This document shows positions 23,115 through 29,034 of a stretch of 29,034 nt of DNA, in pieces. Numbering within the stretch: position 1 is the first letter of the stretch; each line of letters opens with the position of its first letter. Origin of the DNA: Avoscillospira sp045652125 (GTDB lineage Bacteria > Bacillota > Clostridia > Oscillospirales > Oscillospiraceae); assembly GCA_045652125.1 (NCBI GenBank), contig JAZRTT010000026.1, positions 1 through 29,034 of the forward strand. Direction: 5' to 3'. The notes under the pieces were generated by a model that did no database searches, was not told the origin of the DNA, and saw nothing but the letters and a program-made list of their open reading frames with translations. The translations under genes were made by a program, and so were the position numbers.

Positions 23115-23882
23115 ATGAAAATAGCAGTCACCGGCAAGGGCGGTGTGGGCAAAACCACTTTGTCCTCTACCCTTGCAAGGCTCTACGCCGCAGAAGGCCG
23201 GAATGTTCTGGCCGCCGACGTAGACCCGGATGCGAATCTGGGGCTGGCTCTTGGCCTGACGGAGGAGGAAGTCAATTCCATCGTCCCCGTGGCCAAAATG
23301 AAGGAGCTTGCAAAAGAACGCACCGCCGCCAATGCCAGCAACACTTTTTATAAACTCAATCCCCAGGTCTCCGACCTGCCCGACAAGCTGTCCAAGGACG
23401 CAGGCGGCGTAAAGCTGTTGGTCATGGGCACCATCGATACCGGCGGTACCGGCTGTGTGTGTCCGGAGCATGTGATGCTCAAGTCCATACTCTCCAGTCT
23501 GGTTTTTCGCAAGGATGACGTGGTCATTATGGATATGGAGGCCGGCCTGGAGCATCTGGGCCGAGGTACCGCCAGCATGATGGACCAGTTCATTGTGGTC
23601 ATCGAGCCGGGTGCACGGTCCATCCAGACCTACGAGCGGATCAAACAGCTGGCAAAGGACATCGGTGTTCACAAGGTCCGGGTGGTGGCCAATAAGGTCC
23701 GGGACGAGGCTGACCGGGAATTTATCCGCAGCCGAATCCCTGCCGAAGACCTGCTGGGCTTCATGAGCTACAACGCCGAAGTCATCGACGCTGACAGAAA
23801 AGGACTTTCTCCTTATGACTGCAGTCAAACCGCCGTGGACGAAGTCCGGGCCATTAAGACTGTCATCGACTCTCAAGAATAA
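23115..23882 (+). CDS. cooC: CODH nickel-insertion ATPase CooC
   Basis: A MinD/NifH-like P-loop ATPase that helps load nickel into the CODH C-cluster. The 255-aa protein starts MKIAVTGKGGVGKTT, with the deviant Walker A at 7-14. It has the DPDANLGLALG segment that marks CooC, and the metal-binding CxC motif as CVC (Cys114 and Cys116) that bridges the dimer. It starts 27 bp after cooS and ends 27 bp before acsB, so the three genes form one transcript. The same protein could also serve ACS maturation, since AcsF is a close relative; position beside cooS favours the CooC call. Confidence 0.93.
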   Translation: MKIAVTGKGGVGKTTLSSTLARLYAAEGRNVLAADVDPDANLGLALGLTEEEVNSIVPVAKMKELAKERTAANASNTFYKLNPQVSDLPDKLSKDAGGVKLLVMGTIDTGGTGCVCPEHVMLKSILSSLVFRKDDVVIMDMEAGLEHLGRGTASMMDQFIVVIEPGARSIQTYERIKQLAKDIGVHKVRVVANKVRDEADREFIRSRIPAEDLLGFMSYNAEVIDADRKGLSPYDCSQTAVDEVRAIKTVIDSQE

Positions 23883-23909
23883 TTTTGGTTTTCGAAAGGA
23901 ATGAATGCA

Positions 23910-26069
23910 ATGGCTAGACCCTTATTTGATCGTGTTTTCGCCGGCTCCGACGAAATGTTCGCCAAGGCTGAAGCCGATGTGAACCAGCTGGTAGCCGAAC
24001 TGGGTGCCGACGCACCTATGAATATGCCCAACACCGCTTATTTCCTGGCCTGTATCTATGCTTACATCGGCAAGAAGGTCACCACCGTCGGTCAGCTGCA
24101 GGAAGCACTGGCTGATGTGAAGGCTATGATGCTCCGGGAGCCCAAGACCAACTCTATCTTCCAGTCCGGTGTCGGCACTGCCATCGCCGCTGAGATGATC
24201 GAGGCCTGCAAGTATGCCCGCAATCCCGTCCCCTACGGTGAGGCCGGCGCTCCCGACCGCAAGTATTGGGGCCACTTTACCGATGCCGAAGTCCGTGAGC
24301 TGGGTGTTCCTCTGGTTACCGGCGATATCCCCGGTTTCGTGGTCATCATCGGGCCCGCTCCCTCTACGGAGGAAGCCGCCGCTCTCATCAAGGGCTATCA
24401 GTCCCGCGGTATTTTCGTGTTCCTCATCGGCGGTGTCATCGATCAGGCTTACGAAGCCGGCATCAGCATGAGCTTCGGCGTCCGTGTGGTCCCCGTGGGT
24501 CAGGAGATCTGGTCCGTTGGCCACGTCATCTCTCTGGTTGTCCGTGCCGCTATGATCTTCGGCAACATCCAGCCCGGTGACTGTGACGGTTTCCACCGCT
24601 ACACCTTCGACCGTATCAACGCTTTTGTCAACGCTTTTGCCCCTGTCAACGATATCACCGTGGCCTGCGGCGCCGGTGCTATCAAGCTGGGCTTCCCCGT
24701 TATCACCAACGATCATGAAGATATGTGGGCCGTTCCCAAATCCCTCATTATTTATGATAACTACAACGACTGGATCGACACCTCTCTGGAGGCTCGCGGC
24801 ATCAAGCTGAAGATCACCAACATCGACATCCCCGTGGCCTACTCCTCCGCCTTTGAAGGCGAGGTCATCCGTAAGGCCGATATGCAGGTGGATATCTACG
24901 GTGCCAAGATGGACTGCTTCGAGCTGGTACAAACCAAGGAAGCCGCCGACGTGGAAGATCACAAGATCACCGTGGAAGGCCCCGAGCTGGACGAAGTCGA
25001 GTGCGGTTCCATGGTTTCCCTGTCTTACACCATTGAGGTGGCCGGAAAGGCCATGCAGCCCGACTTTGAGCCTGTTATGGAACGTAAGATCCATGCATTC
25101 CTCAACTGCGTGGAAGGTGTCATGCACACCGGCCAGCGTGATATGATTCGTATCCGTGTTTCCAAGGCTGCTTTTGATGCCGGCTTCCGCTTTAAGCACA
25201 TCGGCGAGGTCCTGTACGCCAAGATCAAGTCCGAGTTTGACGCCGTTGTGGACAAGTGCCAGGTGAAGATCGTGGTTGGCGAAGAAAAGAACGCCGACCT
25301 GCGCAAGGCCGCCAACAAGGTCTTTGATGCCCGTGACGAGCGTCTGAAGACCATGACTGACGAGTCTGTGCCTGTGTTCTACTCCTGCATCATGTGCCAG
25401 GCCTTCTCCCCCAGCCACGTTTGTATCGTTACTCCCGAACGTCTGGGTCTGTGCGGTGCTGTTTCCTGGCTGGGTGCCAAGGCTACTTACGAGCTGGATC
25501 CCAACGGTCCTTGCCAGGTGGTTACCAAGGAGCGTTGCCAGGACGAGCGTGTGGGCCGTTACGAAGACATCGACGAAGTCCTGTGCGAGCTGTCCCACGG
25601 TGCTCTGGAGCATGTTACTCTGTACTCCCTGTTTGAAGATCCCATGACCTCCTGCGGCTGCTTCGAATGTATCTGCGGCGTAGAGCCCTGCTCCATGGGT
25701 GTTGTCATCACCTGCCGTGAGTTTGCAGGCATGACTCCTCTGGGCATGACCTTCTCCGAAATGGCTTCCATGACCGGCGGCGGCGTGCAGACTCCCGGCT
25801 TCATGGGTCACGGCAAGCACTTCATCGCTTCCAAGAAGTTCCTGAAGGCCGAAGGCGGCCTGGCCCGTCTGGTTTGGCTGCCCAGCGATCTGAAGGCTCA
25901 GATCAAGGACAAGGTCAACGAGACCGCTATGGAACTCTACGGCATTGAAAACTTCTGTGATATGATCGCCGATGAGACCAACTGCGGCAGCGGTGATCCC
26001 GAAGAACTGCTGACGTTCCTGTCTGAAGTGGGCCACCCGGTTCTGGGTCTGGAACCCTTCGATATGTAA
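23910..26069 (+). CDS. acsB: CO-methylating acetyl-CoA synthase
   Basis: It joins CO, a methyl group from the corrinoid protein and CoA into acetyl-CoA, the last step of the Wood-Ljungdahl pathway. The ATG at 23910 is preferred over 23901 because AAAGGA (23895-23900) then has 9-nt spacing. The product has 719 aa; the Moorella enzyme has 729. A-cluster ligands are intact: Cys493, Cys496, Cys505 and Cys515 for the 4Fe-4S cluster, with the same 3-9-10 spacing as Moorella Cys506/509/518/528, and the nickel-binding Cys582-Gly-Cys584, 67 residues on as in Moorella. No acsC, acsD or acsE follows; accessory DNA begins right after the stop. Confidence 0.96.
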   Translation: MARPLFDRVFAGSDEMFAKAEADVNQLVAELGADAPMNMPNTAYFLACIYAYIGKKVTTVGQLQEALADVKAMMLREPKTNSIFQSGVGTAIAAEMIEACKYARNPVPYGEAGAPDRKYWGHFTDAEVRELGVPLVTGDIPGFVVIIGPAPSTEEAAALIKGYQSRGIFVFLIGGVIDQAYEAGISMSFGVRVVPVGQEIWSVGHVISLVVRAAMIFGNIQPGDCDGFHRYTFDRINAFVNAFAPVNDITVACGAGAIKLGFPVITNDHEDMWAVPKSLIIYDNYNDWIDTSLEARGIKLKITNIDIPVAYSSAFEGEVIRKADMQVDIYGAKMDCFELVQTKEAADVEDHKITVEGPELDEVECGSMVSLSYTIEVAGKAMQPDFEPVMERKIHAFLNCVEGVMHTGQRDMIRIRVSKAAFDAGFRFKHIGEVLYAKIKSEFDAVVDKCQVKIVVGEEKNADLRKAANKVFDARDERLKTMTDESVPVFYSCIMCQAFSPSHVCIVTPERLGLCGAVSWLGAKATYELDPNGPCQVVTKERCQDERVGRYEDIDEVLCELSHGALEHVTLYSLFEDPMTSCGCFECICGVEPCSMGVVITCREFAGMTPLGMTFSEMASMTGGGVQTPGFMGHGKHFIASKKFLKAEGGLARLVWLPSDLKAQIKDKVNETAMELYGIENFCDMIADETNCGSGDPEELLTFLSEVGHPVLGLEPFDM

Positions 26070-26096
26070 CGATCACAAAAAATCTCCGAGGCCTTG

Positions 26097-26139
26097 GCTA
26101 AACAGTGATAAGGAACTAATTCACTTATCAACTGTTAGC
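26097..26139. repeat. 16-bp near-perfect inverted repeat just after acsB
   Basis: GCTAAACAGTGATAAG (26097-26112) and CTTATCAACTGTTAGC (26124-26139) are inverted copies differing by one compensating one-base shift, with an 11-nt loop. There is no T-run. It lies at the junction between the acs operon and the accessory region, so it could be an mRNA 3' structure or an element end or recombination site. Confidence 0.5.
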
Positions 26140-26164
26140 TGACGGTACCGGGGTGCATACGGAC

Positions 26165-26208
26165 AAATCCCGTCTGATTTCTAACAGGAAGTCAGACGGG
26201 ATTTTCTA
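26165..26208 (+). terminator. Intrinsic terminator downstream of the acs operon
   Basis: AAATCCCGTCTGA (26165-26177) and TCAGACGGGATTT (26192-26204) form a 13-bp stem with a partly paired loop, followed by TCTATCTTAT. It probably ends acs transcription before the small gene at 26237. Confidence 0.75.
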
Positions 26209-26236
26209 TCTTATAACAAATCACGGAGGATATACC

Positions 26237-26482
26237 ATGAAAGCCTTAATATCTTGTGCCTACAATATGGACAACTGCTGTGTGGAGCTGAAATTCAACG
26301 ATGGTAGCATGATCGCCATTGACACCATCGCCGTGGAAAATGAAATTGCCGATAATATGTATCAGCGGTCGGAGCTGGATTATCTCATCTACAATGACCC
26401 CATTGCCTATGTCGATCTTGTACTGAACGGTGATCCCGAAGCATACCTCAAAGCGGTTACTGAATATAAGCCGCTTGACTGA
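26237..26482 (+). CDS. Small conserved protein of accessory elements (DUF6061-like), unknown function
   Basis: The 81-aa product starts MKALISCAYNMDN. The ATG at 26237 is preceded by CGGAGGAT, which decides this start over an upstream in-frame ATG at 26153. It is a small acidic soluble protein with beta-strand pattern VELKFNDGSMIAIDT, followed by helices with many Asp/Tyr residues (YLIYNDPIAYVDLVLNGD). I recall this pattern from small proteins in gut Firmicutes mobile elements (possibly DUF6061), but no function is known to me. It is flanked by two terminators, so it is transcribed alone. Confidence 0.75.
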   Translation: MKALISCAYNMDNCCVELKFNDGSMIAIDTIAVENEIADNMYQRSELDYLIYNDPIAYVDLVLNGDPEAYLKAVTEYKPLD

Positions 26483-26489
26483 TCTTCCC

Positions 26490-26537
26490 GAAGCGGTATC
26501 CGAGTCTGCTATGATTCGGATACCGCTTCTTTTTTTG
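26490..26537 (+). terminator. Strong intrinsic terminator
   Basis: GAAGCGGTATCCGA (26490-26503) and TCGGATACCGCTTC (26516-26529) form a perfect 14-bp stem followed by eight T. It lies 8 bp after the preceding stop codon. Confidence 0.93.
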
Positions 26538-26694
26538 CCCTCTTTAGAAACAATAGATTTATTCACAATTTTCCTGTATAATAAATACAATATCGTTTCA
26601 TTCGCTTCGATTCCGATGCTAATCGTAAAAATCCAAAAAATTTCAAAAATTTTTTGAAGGATTGGAAAAAATCAAGCCTTCTCATGCCCTCTGT

Positions 26695-26729
26695 TATAGA
26701 GGGGTATGAAAACTCCTCTATATTTTTTT
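26695..26729 (+). promoter_or_regulatory. Terminator-like hairpin in the leader of the zinc-ribbon gene
   Basis: TATAGAGG (26695-26702) and CCTCTATA (26715-26722) are followed by TTTTTTT, only about 12 bp before the SD (CGGAGG). A TATAAT at 26577-26582 upstream could be the -10 of this unit. The placement suggests attenuation, or termination of read-through. The same stretch (26642-26658) also holds a palindrome TTCAAAAA/TTTTTGAA. Confidence 0.5.
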
Positions 26730-26749
26730 GCAATACGGAGGATGTGTAA

Positions 26750-27127
26750 ATGATAAATCACAGCAAATGGGAATACGAAAACCAGGACTACCTAAAGGAT
26801 CACTATGAGAAGAGGATGATAGGCAAGGACACCCATCTCTTTGTCCGCAAGTTTTACTGTAAGGGCTGCGGCAGAGTATTCTACACCACCATCAAAACCA
26901 AGAAGTATTGTCTGTATTCTCTGTGCGGCAATCATGGGTATCAAAAGGAATTGAAATGGCGGCGCAAACAGGAGCGCAAAGACCGTATCTGCCAGACATG
27001 CGGCAACCCCTTTACGCCCAAGCGGTCGGATGCCAAGTTCTGTTGCAACGCCTGCCGACAGAAAGCATACAGAGAAAGTGTTACGGATACTGCAAGTGGT
27101 CACGCTGACCACTTGCAACAATCGTAA
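26750..27127 (+). CDS. Zinc-ribbon protein with two Cys clusters, unknown function
   Basis: The 125-aa protein has an N-terminal charged region and two likely zinc sites: CKGCG (Cys37/Cys40) with Cys54 and Cys59, and CQTCGNPF (Cys81/Cys84) with FCCNACRQ (Cys98, Cys99 and Cys102). The second resembles small treble-clef or ribbon domains often found in element-encoded DNA-binding proteins. A long basic helix (ELKWRRKQERKDR) lies between the sites. CGGAGG precedes the ATG. The last 17 codons lie within the first of two tandem stem-loop units, so the natural C-terminus may have been changed by that repeat. A DNA-binding role is inferred only. Confidence 0.7.
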   Translation: MINHSKWEYENQDYLKDHYEKRMIGKDTHLFVRKFYCKGCGRVFYTTIKTKKYCLYSLCGNHGYQKELKWRRKQERKDRICQTCGNPFTPKRSDAKFCCNACRQKAYRESVTDTASGHADHLQQS

Positions 27128-27187
27128 CGAAAATAGTGTTACAGTTAGGCAAGTACCCAAATTGGGAACTTACAATAACCGTAACGA
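27077..27187. repeat. Two tandem stem-loop units with shared outer arms
   Basis: Unit 1 (27077-27130) and unit 2 (27135-27187) both start AGTGTTAC, continue to GCAAGT, fold back and end CGTAACGA. GTTAC (27080, 27138) pairs with GTAAC (27124, 27181). Inner hairpins: TGCAAGTGGTCA/TGACCACTTGCA in unit 1 (perfect 12 bp, loop CGC), and AAGTACCCA/TGGGAACTT in unit 2 (one mismatch). The inner stem sequences differ but stay paired. Confidence 0.7.
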
Positions 27188-27215
27188 TTAAAACTACCGA
27201 AGGGAGATGAACCAC

Positions 27216-28157
27216 ATGAGTCTGCGCTATAGCTTCTTTGCCATTGTACCCGATGGCATTATTGAAATCCCGCAAGGGAGCAACCTTTCGTGGTTGACGC
27301 TGTTCTATGCTCTGCCGAAAGAGCTTGTCGAAAAATATCCGCCTGCCCTGTCCTTGCCGAGAAATATCTATGAATTGCTTGACGATCCTGACAGCATGGA
27401 TGTTATCAAAAACGATATGTTCCTGTTGTTGGTATGGGATTGCTTTGCGTGGTCTGCGTGGCAATTCTTCCAAGTGCCGAACAAGGACGGCACCTACAAG
27501 GACATCCCCGGTGATTGGAAAAACTATTCCGGTGATTTTTCTCTGTGGCGGCTGTCCTATGAAATCATCAAGCATTTCCGCAAGAAGTTTGAAACAGAAA
27601 TGGATTGGAGCTTCCAACGACTGTTTCTGATGGATAGAGACGACGAGCATCCTTGGCTCACCTATCAGCAGTTCAGCAATTTGATCGGCAATCTGACCGA
27701 TATGATCGTTGCCGAGGAAAACTGGCAGCCGATGATAGACGAGTTCTGGAATAACCGCAATCCCGATGATTACAGCGGTTCCAGCGTCCATAAACGGGAC
27801 TTCAACCGTTCTTGGTATCATGACCGCAATCACAAACACCTGTCCATTGAGGAAATTGCAGAAACCGGGGTTATGATCGATGGTGAAATGCTGTTTGACA
27901 TTCCCAACCCGGCGGCAGAGTTTGAAACGAAGGTGCTGCAAAAAATCGGCATTGAGCAGTTCGAGCGAAAGCTCACCGAACAGGACAAGCAAATCTTGCG
28001 GATGCGTATGGATGGCAGTTCCTTTAAAGAAATCGCCGCCGCTGTTGGCTTCAAGACACCGAGTGCCGTCAGCAAACACATTGAAAAGATCGCCGGTGCG
28101 TATGAGGATTATGTGTCCGGCGAGTACGGTAGCTTTTTAGATAAGCATACAAAATAA
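27216..28157 (+). CDS. Element protein with C-terminal sigma-70 region 4-like HTH
   Basis: The 313-aa product starts MSLRYSFFAIVPDG; the ATG at 27216 is preferred over 27207 because GGGAG (27202-27206) then has 9-nt spacing. Residues 1 to about 210 match no family I recognise and are rich in Trp, Asp and Phe (for example WDCFAWSAWQFF at 74-85). Residues about 253-292 (LTEQDKQILRMRMDGSSFKEI then AAAVGFKTPSAVSKHI) have the helix-turn-helix pattern of sigma-70 region 4 or LuxR-type domains. It may regulate transcription of the accessory region. The tandem stem-loops lie directly upstream and could be its binding or control site, which is inference. Confidence 0.75.
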   Translation: MSLRYSFFAIVPDGIIEIPQGSNLSWLTLFYALPKELVEKYPPALSLPRNIYELLDDPDSMDVIKNDMFLLLVWDCFAWSAWQFFQVPNKDGTYKDIPGDWKNYSGDFSLWRLSYEIIKHFRKKFETEMDWSFQRLFLMDRDDEHPWLTYQQFSNLIGNLTDMIVAEENWQPMIDEFWNNRNPDDYSGSSVHKRDFNRSWYHDRNHKHLSIEEIAETGVMIDGEMLFDIPNPAAEFETKVLQKIGIEQFERKLTEQDKQILRMRMDGSSFKEIAAAVGFKTPSAVSKHIEKIAGAYEDYVSGEYGSFLDKHTK

Positions 28158-28173
28158 CAAATTGCTCAACAAG

Positions 28174-28202
28174 GCAGTCACGATAACCGTGGCTGCTTTT
28201 TT
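28174..28202 (+). terminator. Intrinsic terminator
   Basis: GCAGTCACG (28174-28182) pairs with CGTGGCTGC (28188-28196) with one G-T pair and a 5-nt loop, followed by six T. Confidence 0.9.
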
Positions 28203-28223
28203 GATGCCCGAAAGGAGGATTAT

Positions 28224-28424
28224 ATGAGCAGAGAACCGTTTGAAACCATGTCCGATGTGATGGATGCAAAGCAGCTTGCCAAAGCGTTGCAGATTTCCAA
28301 GGCGGGTGCGTACAACCTTTTGAACGACCCGGATTTTCCAACCTTGCGGATCGGCGGGCGTAAATTGGTGATGAAAAATGAGCTTGTGGAATGGCTGAAA
28401 AGCCGCACAAACCGAAAAGCGTGA
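28224..28424 (+). CDS. Excisionase-family HTH DNA-binding protein
   Basis: A 66-aa protein, MSREPFETMSDV..., with AAAGGAGG before the ATG. The core MDAKQLAKALQISKAGAYNL and the following FPTLRIGGRKLVMKNELVEW give the MerR-like winged helix of the HTH_17/excisionase group. It lies upstream of a serine recombinase, so it may be its directionality factor or a transcriptional regulator. It is not closely similar to the xis at 4408, which has a different spacing between helix and wing. Confidence 0.85.
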   Translation: MSREPFETMSDVMDAKQLAKALQISKAGAYNLLNDPDFPTLRIGGRKLVMKNELVEWLKSRTNRKA

Positions 28425-28570
28425 AAACATGGTCAAGAGCCGGAAAAGTGACAAATCAGCCGATAGCGTGGGGCGAAACATACTCCGCATCGTTTGGCGT
28501 GTTTCTATCGAAAAATTGCATCACTTTTCCAATTCAAGAGCCGAGAAAAATCACAAAAACAGGAGGTTTT

Positions 28571-28857
28571 ATGAGAACAGGACTTACCAAGAAAGAAAAG
28601 ACTACTGCCATCTATTTTGACGAGCTTGGCGATATGATCGAGGTGCAGACCCACAACACCGATCTAAAAAGCGTCTGACCGCATTTGCGAAAGAACATCC
28701 TCAATGCTGCCGTCAGATTGACAATGACGAGCAAGGCGGGCTGACCTTTGAGATTGAAAAAGGCAGATTGAGCTTTCGGCTGACTACGCCGTACAGCGAA
28801 GAACGAAAACAGGCGGCAAGTGCGTGGGCGAAAAAGAACGGCATCGGTACGCTGTAA
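28571..28857 (+). pseudogene. Small conserved protein gene with a one-base frameshift
   Basis: The ATG at 28571 with AGGAGG 4 nt before opens MRTGLTKKEKTT and runs to a TGA at 28676-28678 after only 35 codons. In the -1 frame, coding continues at once as KRLTAFAKEHPQ and ends TAA at 28855-28857 with AWAKKNGIGTL. Joining the frames gives a plausible 95-aa acidic protein. The shift falls in an A5 run (CTAAAAAGCG); one more A would restore the frame. It may be a real mutation, a sequencing slip, or frameshifting on A-AAA. The intact family is a small element protein of unknown function. Confidence 0.7.
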
Positions 28858-28918
28858 AATATAAGACATCAAAGGGGTGAACGCCTATTGGAGAATTAAC
28901 GAACAGGAGGATTTCAAT

Positions 28919-29034
28919 TTGAGTGTATATGGATATATCCGTGTGAGCAGCAAGGATCAGAAAGAGGATCGACAGCAGATTGCCTTGAAAGAAGTCGGCG
29001 TTGAACTGCAAAATATCTATGTGGATAAGCAGTC
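28919..29034 (+). CDS. Serine recombinase (resolvase/invertase N-terminus), 3' truncated by the window
   Basis: The first 38 codons are visible: the start YGYIRVSSKDQKEDRQQ contains the resolvase motif Y-x-R-V-S with the nucleophile serine in RVSS, followed by the expected QIALKEVGVE and IYVDKQS. It would catalyse site-specific strand exchange, as a small resolvase or a large serine integrase; the C-terminus is outside the window. TTG at 28919 with AGGAGG (28905-28910) 8 nt before is preferred. An in-frame GTG at 28877 is an alternative with a weaker site. Confidence 0.9.
   Translation, partial: MSVYGYIRVSSKDQKEDRQQIALKEVGVELQNIYVDKQ

Larger units (their letters stand above)
26070..29034. 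mobile_element. Accessory region with serine recombinase start, right end outside the window
   Basis: All genes here are plus-strand, with strong SD sites and individual terminators. They are of types common in Clostridia integrative elements: small conserved proteins, a zinc-ribbon protein, a sigma-like HTH protein, an excisionase-like HTH protein and a serine recombinase. No housekeeping gene is present, and codon use is more AT-rich than in acsB. The left end cannot be fixed; the inverted repeat at 26097-26139 is a candidate. Confidence 0.6.

Noticed and set aside
21204..23876. Very long open frame on the minus strand opposite cooS and cooC
   Set aside because: It is a by-product of biased GC-rich codon use in cooS/cooC. 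Its translation is rich in Gly, His and Val with no recognisable domain, while the plus-strand genes have intact catalytic motifs.
23922..26036. Long minus-strand open frame opposite acsB
   Set aside because: Same cause. No SD, no promoter and no known domain, and acsB on the plus strand is certain.
27077..27187. Integron attC-like sites
   Set aside because: The outer arms run GTTAC...GTAAC, opposite in order to the attC consensus (RYYYAAC...GTTRRRY), and no integron integrase is seen.
28429..28620. 63-codon ORF starting just after the excisionase-like gene
   Set aside because: It has no SD and overlaps the well-supported start of the frameshifted gene at 28571. Its composition is Lys/Arg/Asn-rich without a domain.

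Overview
The window looks like the chromosome of an anaerobic, Gram-positive gut-type Clostridia member, probably Oscillospiraceae or a relative. This is inferred from strong AGGAGG ribosome binding sites, TTG/GTG starts, a class I lysyl-tRNA synthetase, a CO dehydrogenase/acetyl-CoA synthase locus and typical Firmicutes mobile elements. No rRNA, tRNA, CRISPR array or known riboswitch was recognised.

Region 1 (1-1275) is the 3' part of a PAS/HisKA/HATPase sensor kinase, closed by a strong terminator. Region 2 (about 1350-5960) is a compact integrated element of about 4.6 kb. It carries a small unknown protein, a replication origin made of a perfect 15-bp hairpin with TAGTATTAC at its tip, a CRESS-virus-like Rep (HUH nuclease plus superfamily 3 helicase) with all its motifs, an FtsK/TcpA-like DNA pump, a Tn916-like excisionase and a tyrosine integrase. 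Every module needed for excision, rolling-circle replication and possibly mobilisation is present, with no cargo. This is the most striking system in the window.

Region 3 (6022-20949) is core-like chromosome rich in ribosome-related genes: ychF; an SDR oxidoreductase; a TetM-like translational GTPase fused to a Rae1/YacP-type NYN nuclease domain; a class I LysRS with an extra C-terminal tRNA-binding OB fold; an EF-G-like GTPase lacking the catalytic histidine of its G3 motif; an rlmB-type methyltransferase in an operon with a membrane protein that looks like a catalytically dead P-type ATPase; ftsH; and mscS. Several sigma-A promoters with 17-bp spacers and intrinsic terminators delimit the units.

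Region 4 (21069-26069) is a cooS-cooC-acsB operon: CO dehydrogenase, its nickel-insertion ATPase and acetyl-CoA synthase, all with intact metal ligands. It ends at acsB, and the corrinoid and methyl-branch genes that often follow are not here.

Region 5 (26070-29034) is a second accessory region. It holds small proteins with strong SD sites and terminators, a zinc-ribbon protein, a protein ending in a sigma-70 region 4-like HTH, an excisionase-like HTH protein, a frameshifted small gene and the start of a serine recombinase. Between two of these genes lie two tandem stem-loop units with matching outer arms and differing, still paired, inner arms. The element continues beyond the window.
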